Source: Paenibacillus lycopersici (GTDB taxonomy: Bacteria > Bacillota > Bacilli > Paenibacillales > Paenibacillaceae). Taken from it: 64,000 nucleotides of DNA. Both the position numbers and the translations under genes were made by a program. Positions 33,851-42,761 of the stretch are shown piece after piece. The DNA is taken from contig NZ_CP048209.1 of assembly GCF_010119935.1 (NCBI RefSeq), positions 3,413,001 to 3,477,000 of the forward strand, in the 5' to 3' direction. Each line of letters opens with the position of its first letter. Within the stretch, counting starts at the first letter, position 1. The notes below the pieces were generated by a model. The model did not search any database and had not been told where the DNA came from. It saw only the letters and a list, made by a program, of their open reading frames with translations.

Positions 33851-33880
33851 GGGCCGCCGATCGCAACCGATCGGCGGCCC
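33851..33880 (+). terminator. GC-rich hairpin after the anti-sigma gene
   Basis: Perfect 13-bp arms GGGCCGCCGATCG/CGATCGGCGGCCC with a CAAC loop. There is no T-run, so termination efficiency is uncertain. Confidence 0.55.
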
Positions 33881-33945
33881 GATATCCTCCTCCTGACACG
33901 GGGTCTGATATCACGAGGAAGGTTGGACGAAATTGGCCCGAAAGG

Positions 33946-33957
33946 TGACATTTGTCA
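33946..33957 (+). promoter_or_regulatory. Palindromic operator candidate TGACATTTGTCA
   Basis: A perfect 5-bp inverted repeat about 100 bases upstream of the membrane-protein gene at 34054, followed by a related half-site TCATGATAGC. The spacing and sequence recall response-regulator sites of the DesR/LiaR class, but I cannot assign a regulator. Confidence 0.35.
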
Positions 33958-34053
33958 TCCCGTTTTCATGATAGCTACAACTAATTTGCAATCCTGCATG
34001 ATGGTATCTTTGGTGTATAGGCAACATTCGATCACTTAAGGAGGACATCGTGC

Positions 34054-34671
34054 ATGGCGCATGACCATATTCCCAGAGCCGCTATTACAGGGGCAGCCAC
34101 AGGCGTGCTTTTCATGGGTTTTTTCGGTACGTTGTGGGCATCAATCGGCATCGGCGGCCTGCAAGGTCTGGGTCTCTATTGGCTGTTGATCCCGTCATTG
34201 TTGATCGGAAGCCTGTTTATCAGCGGCGGGGTTCAATTGATTAAGGCGTCCAGAGCGGTTTCGAGTACGATGACGGATACGGATAGCCGTTACATGAAAC
34301 GGACGATGAAGCGGTTCGGGATGATTTTCGGACTTGAGGGCGCGATGATCGGCATCGCAAGCGGATTATGCGGCGCCACCGATCATATGGATGTTTTATT
34401 CCCCGTCATGGCCTTTATTGTCGGCGCGCATTTCTTTCCGCTGGCGCATCTCTTCCGGATCCGGATTCATTATTGGGCTGGTACGCTTATGTGCGTCCTT
34501 GCCGGGATTACGTTGCTGACGATGCCTGCGAGAGGGACATGGGGGCAGCATCGGATTGTGATATGGTGGGTGTCCGTCGGTTTTGGCTCGGCGCTGATCT
34601 TATGGGCAACCGGCGCAGCGATTTGGCTTATGGGCCGCAGGCTGCTTGCCCGTGCCCGGAAGACAGCCTAA
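34054..34671 (+). CDS. Integral membrane protein of unknown function
   Basis: This 205-residue protein has about six hydrophobic segments (MGFFGTLWASIGIGG; YWLLIPSLLIGSLFI; FGLEGAMIGIASGLCG; VMAFIVGAHFFPLAHLF; and two more) and a basic C-terminus. It resembles Bacillota membrane proteins annotated only as DUFs. ATG 34054 follows AAGGAGG. It is monocistronic. Confidence 0.65.
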   Translation: MAHDHIPRAAITGAATGVLFMGFFGTLWASIGIGGLQGLGLYWLLIPSLLIGSLFISGGVQLIKASRAVSSTMTDTDSRYMKRTMKRFGMIFGLEGAMIGIASGLCGATDHMDVLFPVMAFIVGAHFFPLAHLFRIRIHYWAGTLMCVLAGITLLTMPARGTWGQHRIVIWWVSVGFGSALILWATGAAIWLMGRRLLARARKTA

Positions 34672-34788
34672 TATTCCCATTCTCATACGAATGATTTGTA
34701 CAGACGGCTAAGCCACCACTCATTTCACTTCACGACCTCTGAAAAATGTCTCGCAACGGTAACCACTACATGTCAAGGTGGAGATATT

Positions 34789-36036
34789 TTGGCGCAATCC
34801 CTACAAGGCATCATGGGGAATTTTATGTTTATATGCGTTCCATCGATTATTTATTTCGCGATATGGACGAAGTACGGCGCAAGTACCGGCAAGATGTCCA
34901 AGCTTGTATCGTTCTTATTTTTAAGCACGACCATCGTATTATGCATGTCCTATCCGTACGAATACGATGGCAACTATTTGATCGATTTTCGCCTTATCCC
35001 GCTCGTGCTGGGCACGTTATATTTTGGCCGGCTGGTAGGAGCGACGCTGCTTGTCATTCTATTCGCGTTCCGATTCACGATCGGGGGCTCCGGCATCTAT
35101 ATCGGTCTGCTGGTAGCTGCGATTGTGTTCTTGAGTCTCGCGTTCATCATGACCAAAATACGCTTGAACAGCCGCAAGAAACTATTCATCGCCCTCTTTA
35201 TGTCTACATTCCTAAGCCAGGTCCTATTGAAAGCGATCTTGCTGTCGCTGAACGACATCAGCTTCAGCTTAGCCTGTCATCTGATTCTATTCGGCCTTAT
35301 TCAATTTGTCGGCATTTGCCTATCGGTCTACTACGTTGAATTAATACGCAGCCATTTCAGCATGCTGGAAGAAATGAAAGAGATCGAGAAGATGAAGGCG
35401 ATTAGTCAGGTTGCGGCTAGCGTCGCGCATGAAATCCGAAATCCGTTAACGGCCGTGAACGGGCTGCTGCAAGTGTTCAAAGAGAAGGAGCTGCCTGCCG
35501 GGAAGCGCGAATTATTGGCGAATACGGCGATCCTTGAACTGAGTTCGGCGATCAATACCATTTCTGATTATCTTACCTTCGCGCAGCCCCGTATTACGAC
35601 GATGACCCTCCTGGACTTGTCGGCAGAGCTTCGGCATGTTGTCCGCATGCTGACACCCTATGCAGACACGGAACTAGTCACGTTAACGGCTGCCTCTTAT
35701 ACCGATCAAACGGTTCCCGGCGACAGCGAACTGCTCCGCCGCAGTCTGATCAACTTGATCAAAAATAGCATTGAAGCTTCAGCGAACGGGAGCGTAGACG
35801 TAACGGTTCAACGGATACGCAAAGCGGTCGTGATCCGGATTCAGGATACGGGCTGCGGCATGACGAAGCAACAAATCCATAGGCTCGGTACGCCGTACTA
35901 TTCGCTTAAAGAAAAAGGCACGGGTCTCGGTACGATGGTCGCCTTCAGCATCATCCGGGCCATGAACGGCGCCATACATGTCGAAAGCGAAATTAATAAG
36001 GGGAGTTTGGTTGAGATTTCATTTCCCGTCGAGTGA
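34789..36036 (+). CDS. KinB-like sensor histidine kinase (sporulation-type)
   Basis: This 415-residue kinase starts at TTG 34789, preceded by AAGGTGGAG. The N-terminal 180 residues form about six membrane helices of the 5TM-LYT type. A HisKA domain follows with AHEIRNPLTAVNG (His214). The ATPase domain has LINLIKNSIEA (N box), QDTGCGMT (G1) and KGTGLGTM (G2). This architecture is that of KinB, which feeds phosphate into the Spo0 relay. There is no response regulator beside it, as expected for a relay kinase. Confidence 0.8.
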   Translation: MAQSLQGIMGNFMFICVPSIIYFAIWTKYGASTGKMSKLVSFLFLSTTIVLCMSYPYEYDGNYLIDFRLIPLVLGTLYFGRLVGATLLVILFAFRFTIGGSGIYIGLLVAAIVFLSLAFIMTKIRLNSRKKLFIALFMSTFLSQVLLKAILLSLNDISFSLACHLILFGLIQFVGICLSVYYVELIRSHFSMLEEMKEIEKMKAISQVAASVAHEIRNPLTAVNGLLQVFKEKELPAGKRELLANTAILELSSAINTISDYLTFAQPRITTMTLLDLSAELRHVVRMLTPYADTELVTLTAASYTDQTVPGDSELLRRSLINLIKNSIEASANGSVDVTVQRIRKAVVIRIQDTGCGMTKQQIHRLGTPYYSLKEKGTGLGTMVAFSIIRAMNGAIHVESEINKGSLVEISFPVE

Positions 36037-36084
36037 CGAGCGACGGGTGATCTGCATTTGCCAACGAAAGATCTCTGACCTATC

Positions 36085-36290
36085 TTGACATTGATTTGAT
36101 CCCTTGTGGTATACTGAAATAGAAAAAACCAATGTTCATGTCGTAATGATAAATTGCTTCTTGATCACTGGTTTTCTTCGTTCTCGAAGGCGGGAAGGAT
36201 TACGGGTATTGTCCAATGCCTTGTTATTAACCCACCGAAAAAGCAATTTGCGTACGAAAGTACGCAGAATGTTTTTTTGGTGGTTTTTTT
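36085..36290 (+). promoter_or_regulatory. psiE leader with terminator hairpin
   Basis: A TTGACA box near 36085 and TATACT around 36110 suggest transcription from about 36120. The leader then has complementary segments AAAACCA (36124 onward) and TGGTTTT (around 36165). It ends in a long hairpin whose outer arms CCACC (36232-36236) and GGTGG (36279-36283) enclose GCGTAC-GAAA-GTACGC, followed by seven T. A terminator in front of psiE implies attenuation. I do not recognise a known riboswitch. Confidence 0.5.
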
Positions 36291-36317
36291 ATATTCAAAA
36301 GGGGGAATCTAGACGAG

Positions 36318-36749
36318 ATGTTCGGATTACTAGAATTGAAGGGGAAAACCTGGATTGTCAGGGCTTTTCAATTGCTGCTCAATGCATCGCTTGTCATTCT
36401 AGCGTTGATCCTGTGCTATTACCTCGTTTGCGAGCTTTGCACCATCATAAAAGAGGTGTTCCTTGGAAACAATAACGTTCACAGCGTATTGGAAAACGTT
36501 CTGGCGTTCTTCTTGTACTTCGTGTTTATTTCGATGATCGTGAAGTATTTCTGCGAAAATGATCATTTCCCATTGCGGTACCTCCTGTACATCGGCATCA
36601 CGGGCTCGATCCGGTTCATCATCGTGAACCACGACAATACATCGGATAACTTATACTTATCGCTGTCGATTCTTGTGCTTGTGATCAGCTATGTGCTGCT
36701 AGCTCCGGGATTACTGCGTGCCGGCAAGGAGGGAGAAGCGAATGACTAG
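36318..36749 (+). CDS. psiE: PsiE-family membrane protein
   Basis: This 143-residue protein has four membrane helices. The signature MIVKYFCENDHFPLRYLLYIGITGSIRFIIVNHD matches PsiE, a phosphate-starvation-inducible protein in E. coli whose biochemical role is unknown. ATG 36318 follows GGGGGAATC, at the end of a regulated leader. The next gene overlaps its end by 8 bases. Confidence 0.85.
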   Translation: MFGLLELKGKTWIVRAFQLLLNASLVILALILCYYLVCELCTIIKEVFLGNNNVHSVLENVLAFFLYFVFISMIVKYFCENDHFPLRYLLYIGITGSIRFIIVNHDNTSDNLYLSLSILVLVISYVLLAPGLLRAGKEGEAND

Positions 36750-37122
36750 AAACCTCGGACATGAATTCAGCCAGCTGGTGCGCGAGATCCGCAAAGAATA
36801 TGTTGGAAACGGGCCGAAAGAGATAACGACCCGTTTCGCCGGTTCATGGGCCATCAGTGAAATGAAAGGCAATCTGACCTATATCGAGAAGTTCATGATC
36901 AGCTCCGAAGAAGGCAAGCGGATGGTGCATGAATCCCGTACGAAATTGGTGAAGAAGATCTATCAGAATCCCGAGGTGCTGCGTAAGTTCGAAGAGCTTG
37001 TCCAAGCCCGAATCGTGCGCATATTCACCGACATTAACATCGAGGAAGATATTGCGATGACGGTGTATGTATTCGACAAGACGATCGAGGATGCGTCGAA
37101 TAAGCCTGCCAGGGAGCAATGA
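36742..37122 (+). CDS. DUF2294-family protein
   Basis: This 126-residue soluble protein starts at ATG 36742 after GGAGGGAG and overlaps the psiE stop. It has the DUF2294 pattern: GNGPKEITTRFAGSWAISEMKGNLTYIEKFM, then SEEGKRMVHESRTKLV. Members in Bacillus have no firm function; some are linked to membrane-potential or sodium-related genes. Coupling to psiE suggests that they act together. Confidence 0.78.
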   Translation: MTRNLGHEFSQLVREIRKEYVGNGPKEITTRFAGSWAISEMKGNLTYIEKFMISSEEGKRMVHESRTKLVKKIYQNPEVLRKFEELVQARIVRIFTDINIEEDIAMTVYVFDKTIEDASNKPAREQ

Positions 37123-37303
37123 AGTATACATGATTCGAACAGGACGGATTCGATCAAGACAGATTCGATCAGGGCATGCCTGCCTTTGTAGTATTTAACG
37201 GTTTACCTTCGGTAAGCCGGATCTTATCCTGCCCATTTATGCGAATCCAGCCGTAATGCGAATAAGACCGAACACGAATGAATGAGAGGAAGGAACGAAC
37301 AAC

Positions 37304-37513
37304 ATGAGCAATTGTCCACAGTGCGGGGTTGGCGTCATTGAACAGATCGGATACATCGAAATCAAACAAGGTCCGATAGAAATCGTGCTTAAGCCGGAGC
37401 TGCCGGATCGGGCAATACCGGCGATTACGATTAAATTATGCAGCAGGGGGCCATGCACGTACATGGAATGGGGAGCGGCTCCGGAATCCTTTACGCTTAG
37501 CAAGAAACGCTGA
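37304..37513 (+). CDS. Small zinc-ribbon-like protein
   Basis: This 69-residue protein starts at ATG 37304 after AGGAAGGA. It has CPQC at the N-terminus and single cysteines in LCSRGPC, a four-cysteine layout that could hold zinc. No family is recognised. It ends 2 bases before the convergent gerC-type gene. Confidence 0.6.
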   Translation: MSNCPQCGVGVIEQIGYIEIKQGPIEIVLKPELPDRAIPAITIKLCSRGPCTYMEWGAAPESFTLSKKR

Positions 37514-37514
37514 C

Positions 37515-38582
37515 TTATTCGATCTTCACGATTTCTCGCTTTACCTGTACGGGGCTCACCTTGAAGACAAGGCGCGACAGAAATTGGTCCTTATTGAAAT
37601 TGGCGGCGTTATAGGCATGACGGGATCTGTACCTGAGGCCGAAACCGATCGGATCGAGCTTGTTATCTCGAATCCGAAGCAACAGCCGTTCAGTGTCCGC
37701 TTGCACCGTTCGCTTCATTTGCTGTTCAATCTTCTGCATATTCGCATCGGCTGCCTTCATCAGGATATTCGATTGTTCTTCCACGCGAACGGTCATTCGA
37801 ATCTGGAGCCGCGCGGTGATAGCGGGAGCCGATTCCGTTATCGAATAACTGGCCTTGCCCTTTACGATTTTCAACGCATACGATCCTTGATCCATATGCA
37901 TGATCCATTCGGAGTCTTGAACCCCGGTGGTTAATAGCGCGATCAATCGAGACTCCGCAGAACTTAACTTAAGCTGAATACTCGATTTGTTGAAGAGCGC
38001 CGTACGTTCCACGCGAATGCGTTCTTGCTGACGCTCGACGATTGGCATCGCGAGATTAAGCGCGGGGTCGATTTCCCTTCGGTAGGCATCGAATAACGTC
38101 AATGTTCCGACATTGGATGACTCGTATTCGTTCAGGTAGAAGATCGAGTAGAGGAAGAAGCCGGCCACGGGCTCCTGCTGGGGCCGATGCAGCAATACGT
38201 TGTACGCGTTCGGTTCGGCGACGGCCAAGTATGCATTCTTCTGGAATTCCCGATTCTTGACGAAGAAGTCTAGCAAGGGGCGAATTTCTTTGCGGGCGAG
38301 CGCCTCCCCGAATAGAATGACTTTCGTATGGCCGAAGAACAGCTTCTTGTCGGTCTGGGCTCTCGCTTTATACAGGGCTTCCGAGATCGTGCCGGCATCC
38401 GCCGACAACAAGACGAAGTCGGTTCCCGTCTGTTTCGGATCCCCTTTGAACAGCGAGATTTTCAAGGTGACTTTATAGCGTTTCCCGGGCTGGTCCGATT
38501 GGTCGATCCCGATGACGCTGACGAATGCCCGTCTATCAATGGCCAGCGCGCATCCGCTAAGCGTAACGATCAGCATGATCAA
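37515..38582 (-). CDS. gerC: Spore germination lipoprotein, GerAC-type
   Basis: This is the lipoprotein subunit of a germinant receptor. The hydrophobic signal ends in the lipobox VTLSGCALAIDRRAFVSV. The body is the Ger(x)C fold (GHTKVILFGEALARKEI, LLDFFVKNREFQ). The start is unresolved. TTG 38582 overlaps the gerB stop (TTGA) but gives a signal without basic residues. ATG 38762 has an excellent AGGAGGG site but would overlap gerB by 184 bases and add residues that look like a shadow of gerB. I give the shorter form. It is the last gene of a leftward gerA-gerB-gerC operon. Confidence 0.8.
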   Translation of the reverse strand: MIMLIVTLSGCALAIDRRAFVSVIGIDQSDQPGKRYKVTLKISLFKGDPKQTGTDFVLLSADAGTISEALYKARAQTDKKLFFGHTKVILFGEALARKEIRPLLDFFVKNREFQKNAYLAVAEPNAYNVLLHRPQQEPVAGFFLYSIFYLNEYESSNVGTLTLFDAYRREIDPALNLAMPIVERQQERIRVERTALFNKSSIQLKLSSAESRLIALLTTGVQDSEWIMHMDQGSYALKIVKGKASYSITESAPAITARLQIRMTVRVEEQSNILMKAADANMQKIEQQMKRTVQADTERLLLRIRDNKLDPIGFGLRYRSRHAYNAANFNKDQFLSRLVFKVSPVQVKREIVKIE

Positions 38583-39679
38583 GAGCGAGACGCTAATGAC
38601 GAATGGCGTTGTCTTGCTCGCACGGCCCAGAGGACGAGGAGGACGAATACGATCTCTCCCCAGAATCGGGTGTTGATGAACATCGTAAAGGGCACCGCGA
38701 GCTCGCTTGCGAAAGAATTGGTGCAAATCGCCGCAACACCGAACAACGAAAGTACGAGCCATCGAAATTTCCCTCCTGAGCGCAGGTCCGCTTGATTGAT
38801 GAATTGCAAGGAGCAATGCCAGCACAAGATAACGAACGCGAGCGTAGTTTCGACGTAGAACAAATAGAAGATATGAACCATCCGCCCGATCAGTATATTC
38901 TCAAACCTCATGCTGTCGCCTACGGCCAGCCAGGCGATCTTCAAGTTCTCTACGCCGTAGCGGCCGAAATAGCCCACGGGGACGAGGAACGTGAACAGTT
39001 GGACGGCAAACCCTGCGGCAAGTCCCGCGAATCGCAGCCATTTGGGTACATAACGCAAATGCTCGTGGAAGACAAGTAACGGGGTAATGCAAGTGAACAT
39101 ACTCGCCGCCGCGGTAATCGAGGTAAGGTCGGGTCGCGAGCCGATGGTCATGATGACCTCGATCATGGAATCGACCTGGATCAGGTCATCGGTAGCGGTA
39201 CGCCATGCCAGCAATATGAGCACCGGAAGCGACAGGATGACGATGAACTCGAAGATGAACAGAAGGGACTTCGAATCGAGACCCGCGACCGGCAGAATGC
39301 ATGCAAGGAAGAGACACAGGATCATGATCGAAGAATGGCCGGATATTAAGAAGATCTTGGCCGATTGCGTAATCTCGATGAGAAAAAATAACCCGCACCC
39401 CCAAGAGAGCGCGCATTGTATGACCAGGAAGGGGATTAACAACCAGCCTGGAACAGCGTTCTTCAAAGTGCGGAATATCGGCTGGCCGGGGAATTTATTG
39501 ATTTGACTGTATAAGATAGCAAAAATAAGCAAGCCTGCGGCTCCTGCGGTCAATAGGCTCGTGAAGCTTCCGGTCAACTGATGGCGGTAGAGGATCGTGG
39601 TGATCAAACTGCTTAATCCCATTAATGAATTGAGCATGATGATGTAGAAGAAATACCGATTAACCAACAATCTATGCAC
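38579..39679 (-). CDS. gerB: Spore germination permease, GerAB-type
   Basis: This 366-residue amino acid/polyamine transporter-like protein of the GerAB family has ten hydrophobic segments. Recognisable parts are INKFPGQPIFRTLKNAVPGWLL near residue 60 and the SIRLEN-like region GDSMRFENILIGRM. This subunit recognises the germinant in characterised receptors. The start at 39679 immediately precedes the stop of gerA on the leftward strand, so translation is likely coupled. Confidence 0.88.
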   Translation of the reverse strand: MHRLLVNRYFFYIIMLNSLMGLSSLITTILYRHQLTGSFTSLLTAGAAGLLIFAILYSQINKFPGQPIFRTLKNAVPGWLLIPFLVIQCALSWGCGLFFLIEITQSAKIFLISGHSSIMILCLFLACILPVAGLDSKSLLFIFEFIVILSLPVLILLAWRTATDDLIQVDSMIEVIMTIGSRPDLTSITAAASMFTCITPLLVFHEHLRYVPKWLRFAGLAAGFAVQLFTFLVPVGYFGRYGVENLKIAWLAVGDSMRFENILIGRMVHIFYLFYVETTLAFVILCWHCSLQFINQADLRSGGKFRWLVLSLFGVAAICTNSFASELAVPFTMFINTRFWGEIVFVLLVLWAVRARQRHSSLASRS

Positions 39680-41011
39680 CTACTTCATGGGTCGTTTTAA
39701 CAAGACCATATAGGGCGTCGTGCCCAAGCTTCGAAGGCCGCACAGGAAGGACACGAGCCCGATGGAAGCGACGACGATTCCGAGCATGCCGAACAGCGCG
39801 CCCATGATGATGATCGGATAACGGGTGATGCGAATGGCCTGATGCATTGCATTGACGGGAATAACGAAGTTCGATATGGCAACGGATGAGGTCACGATAA
39901 TCATGACGGTCGAAACCAACCCGGCTTGGACGGCGGTTTCCCCGAGGATTAGTCCGCCTACCGTCGTAGCTGTCGAGCTGATGGTCTTCGGAAGACGTAT
40001 GCTCGCTTCGATCAAGAATTCGACCATCAGCATCATGAATAGAATTTCCAAGTACGGCGGAAGAGCGACCGAAACGCGGCTGCCCGCGATGAGCAGAGCT
40101 AATTGAACGTTAATAATATCCGGTGAAAAGGAAATAATAGCGACATATAATCCTGGCAGAAACAACGTAATCAGCAGCGCTAAGAAACGAGTGCCTACGA
40201 GAAACTCGCCCACGATAGACAATTGCGCAATATCATCCATCGATTTAAAGAAATCGAAGAAGGAAGCAGGGCCGATCAAGCTCCAGGATGAACCCTCGAT
40301 GAGCAGCACGATCCGCCCGTCGAACAAGTTCCTGACGACCCGGTCCGTACGCTCCGTCGCCAGAAACAATGGAAACGGGTTGCCTCTGCGACTGGTTAGA
40401 AGCCGCTGCAATTGTCCCGCGGATTGGATGACTTCATTACGCAATGCGCTGAGCTTCGTTCGTAGATATTGAAGGGCTTGCGGGTCCACCAGCTTCTCGT
40501 CGTACACAAGGACCGATCTGGTTTTCGAATCCACCGCAAGCTGCAGTTCTTCAACGCGCAGCGTGGATAGACGGTAATGATTGCGGATCATATTAAGCGA
40601 AATATCGGGTTTCTCGCTCAGAGAATCGCTCGGTCCCTGCTGAACGTTCTCTTCCGTGGACTGGCTCACGGACCGGGTAGCGAAGCTGCTCATGTTCACG
40701 GTGTATACTCGTTCTCCGATCGAGACGGCAACCGCGCCTGCCAATAACTTTGGTATGGCGTCTGCTTCGCGTGCTTCTTCCGACCATTGATCCAACGACT
40801 TCAGATAAAGGTCGTAATCCGCAAGCATTGTCGCGCTGTAGAAGGGGGCAATTAAATCGCGCGATAGCTTCTTCTCGTCGCACAGCGTTTTGAAGTACTG
40901 AAGAGATACATTCAGATTGGCGTTCTCCAGATCGCGTTTAACAAAATCGCTGTTGTGCTTCAATGCCTGAAAATCCACGATCCTCGCCTCCTGGAACGTT
41001 ATTTTATCCAT
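39680..41011 (-). CDS. gerA: Spore germination protein, GerAA-type
   Basis: This 443-residue A subunit has a soluble N-terminal domain of about 230 residues, the motif GRIVLLIEGSSWSLIGPASFFDFF, and four to five membrane helices. The conserved region PPYLEILFMMLMVEFLIEASIRLPKTI is followed by GGLILGETAVQAGLVS. It is the first gene of the operon, expected to be transcribed by the forespore sigma factor, although I could not place that promoter confidently. It is only distantly like the partial gene at 1-1038. Confidence 0.92.
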   Translation of the reverse strand: MDKITFQEARIVDFQALKHNSDFVKRDLENANLNVSLQYFKTLCDEKKLSRDLIAPFYSATMLADYDLYLKSLDQWSEEAREADAIPKLLAGAVAVSIGERVYTVNMSSFATRSVSQSTEENVQQGPSDSLSEKPDISLNMIRNHYRLSTLRVEELQLAVDSKTRSVLVYDEKLVDPQALQYLRTKLSALRNEVIQSAGQLQRLLTSRRGNPFPLFLATERTDRVVRNLFDGRIVLLIEGSSWSLIGPASFFDFFKSMDDIAQLSIVGEFLVGTRFLALLITLFLPGLYVAIISFSPDIINVQLALLIAGSRVSVALPPYLEILFMMLMVEFLIEASIRLPKTISSTATTVGGLILGETAVQAGLVSTVMIIVTSSVAISNFVIPVNAMHQAIRITRYPIIIMGALFGMLGIVVASIGLVSFLCGLRSLGTTPYMVLLKRPMK

Positions 41012-41133
41012 TTGTTGGTTAATTATCCGCTTGGGACTTCAGAAATTGATTAGCCGGGACTTTCGAAAACGTGGCATTTACCGTCATTCGGTCGTCATTC
41101 GGACAAAATATGGTCATTGTTTTACCATTAAGT

Positions 41134-41152
41134 GATATTGATATTCATTATC
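41134..41152 (+). promoter_or_regulatory. Fur box
   Basis: GATATTGATATTCATTATC matches the 19-bp Fur consensus GATAATGATAATCATTATC at 17 positions. It lies just upstream of the broken ABC ATPase gene, which was therefore once probably iron-repressed. Confidence 0.8.
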
Positions 41153-41159
41153 AATGATG

Positions 41160-41938
41160 AAGTGACATATGGCGATACAACAATCGTGCATCCGATCTCG
41201 TTCGAAGTGGAGCAAGGAAGCATCGGGCTCCGGCAAAATCACGCTGGCGCGAGCCGTCTACGGACTCATACCGGATGATGCGGTAGAAGGAACCGTGCTG
41301 ATTAACGGTTATGCGAGCTATGGAAACGAAGGAGCGGGCTTGATGCAGCAATGGGCGGATGCCGTATTTATCGATCCAGATCCGGTGCGCGTCGTCGATT
41401 CGGATCGTCGCAGCCGGATAGACCGAACAAGATCAGGCGGCCAGGCCATGCAGCTCGTCTTCGGTCGATGAATCCGTATTGGCACCTGAAGAAAATCATC
41501 GCGGAGCCGCTGCGGCTGAGCGGGTTGAGCAAGAAATCGGCCAACGAACAAGCGGCTGCGATGCTCGCGAGGGATCGGTTGTCCGCCGAATGATTAGAGC
41601 GGTTCCCATCGGAATGCTCGGGCGGACAGAAGCAGAGAATCGCTATCGCCAAGGCGCTGGCGGTGGCGCCGGCCCTGCTTGTGGCCGATGAGGTCACGTC
41701 GGCGCTGGATCCGGACAACGAAGCGGAAATCATGCGGCTGCTATGGGAACGGAGACGTTCCGTAGGAATATCCATTCTGTATATCACGCACTGGATTGAG
41801 ACCGTCCCTGGCTTCGCAGACCGGGTCGCGGTCATGAGGAACGGTTCGATTCAAGAGTACGGAAGCGCGAATACGGTATTTACGAACCCGCAGTCGGAAT
41901 ATACGCGAGCGTTGTTGGTATCTACCTGCTATTGAAAT
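41160..41938 (+). pseudogene. Broken Opp/Nik-type ABC transporter ATPase
   Basis: Three pieces of one ATPase can be read. The first piece, VTYGDTTIVHPISFEVEQGS, loses its frame before the P-loop. The second, ASGSGKITLARAVYGLIPDD, has Ile where Walker A needs Thr. The third, SMNPYWHLKKIIAEPLRLSG..., is in another frame and runs into an in-frame TGA at 41591-41593, exactly where a Trp or similar is expected. It then continues LERFPSECSGGQKQRIAIAKAL and LLVADEVTSALDP to the end. The family imports peptides, nickel or metallophores, and the Fur box points to iron or metallophore uptake. It is non-functional. Confidence 0.8.
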
Positions 41939-41941
41939 AGA

Positions 41942-42001
41942 CATCTATGGAGATATTGTTTAATGGAATTAAACATTAAACGAATTAAATATCCATAGAT
42001 G
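41942..42001. repeat. Nested inverted repeat
   Basis: Outer 10-bp arms CATCTATGGA/TCCATAGATG enclose inner arms GTTTAATG/CATTAAAC. It lies between the dead ATPase and the leftward TetR gene and may end the latter's transcript, although there is no T-run. Confidence 0.55.
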
Positions 42002-42002
42002 C

Positions 42003-42617
42003 TCACCTATCGCAGCTTGCGGGCATAGGGCATAGCTCCTGAAGATGGCGGACGACGATTCGCTCAACGGTCCCCGGCGTGTAAAATTCCGGGCGGAGCA
42101 ATGCGAGGATCGTCAAGCCTTCGACAATCGCCGCCAATCGTAATGTTTCGAGTTGGATGTCCGCCGAAGAGGGGAGAAGCTTCGCCTCGGCTAGAATTTC
42201 GAGTACGGCTTTAGTCAGGCCGTGGAGTCCGTCCGTGAGCTCGTCTTTCTTCGTTCGTAATGCCGCACTCGTGAGCGAGCGGATGGCGAAGATCCACCAG
42301 ACGCCGGCGGCTGTTCGTTTATCCGCATCCAGAGGGAGCAGCAGCAACAGAATTTCCTTCGCAGCCTTCATTGGAACGGGGCTTAGTTCCAGGCGTTCTT
42401 CTGCTCGGGCAGCTCCTCTTGTCAAATAATAATCCACGATAAATAGCAACAGCTCGTCCTGTGTCGAAAAATAATGCCGCAATGCGCCGGGCGACAACCC
42501 TGCCGCGGCTGCAACGGCACGGATCGATGCATGCTCGATCCCTTTTTCTTCAATAATATTCCATGCTGATTCGGCGATCAGTTTTCTTTTTTGTTCGTGG
42601 TCTACGACTTTCGGCAA
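42003..42617 (-). CDS. TetR/AcrR-family regulator
   Basis: This protein of about 204 residues has an N-terminal helix-turn-helix ESAWNIIEEKGIEHASIRAVAAAAGLSPGALRHYFSTQDELL, a BetI/PfmR-like pattern (ALRHYF), and an all-helical ligand domain. I chose TTG 42617, 9 bases after AGGGGG; an ATG 30 bases earlier adds ten residues. The operator at 42644-42676 lies directly upstream, so it is probably self-repressed. No efflux pump or fatty-acid gene is adjacent to suggest a ligand. Confidence 0.85.
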   Translation of the reverse strand: MPKVVDHEQKRKLIAESAWNIIEEKGIEHASIRAVAAAAGLSPGALRHYFSTQDELLLFIVDYYLTRGAARAEERLELSPVPMKAAKEILLLLLPLDADKRTAAGVWWIFAIRSLTSAALRTKKDELTDGLHGLTKAVLEILAEAKLLPSSADIQLETLRLAAIVEGLTILALLRPEFYTPGTVERIVVRHLQELCPMPASCDR

Positions 42618-42643
42618 CGGCAAATGCCCCCTTGTTTTAAATA

Positions 42644-42676
42644 ACACACTGTATTAATATAATCAATACAGTGTGT
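42644..42676. promoter_or_regulatory. TetR operator candidate
   Basis: Perfect 12-bp arms ACACACTGTATT/AATACAGTGTGT separated by 9 bp, located between the tetR-type gene and the divergent small Cys-rich gene. Confidence 0.75.
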
Positions 42677-42761
42677 GATTTAGAATTTACTCCGTTATAT
42701 CGCGTCACAGTCATCACGTCAAGAGTACTGGACTTTGTCGGGATTGCCGGGAGGGGATGCA

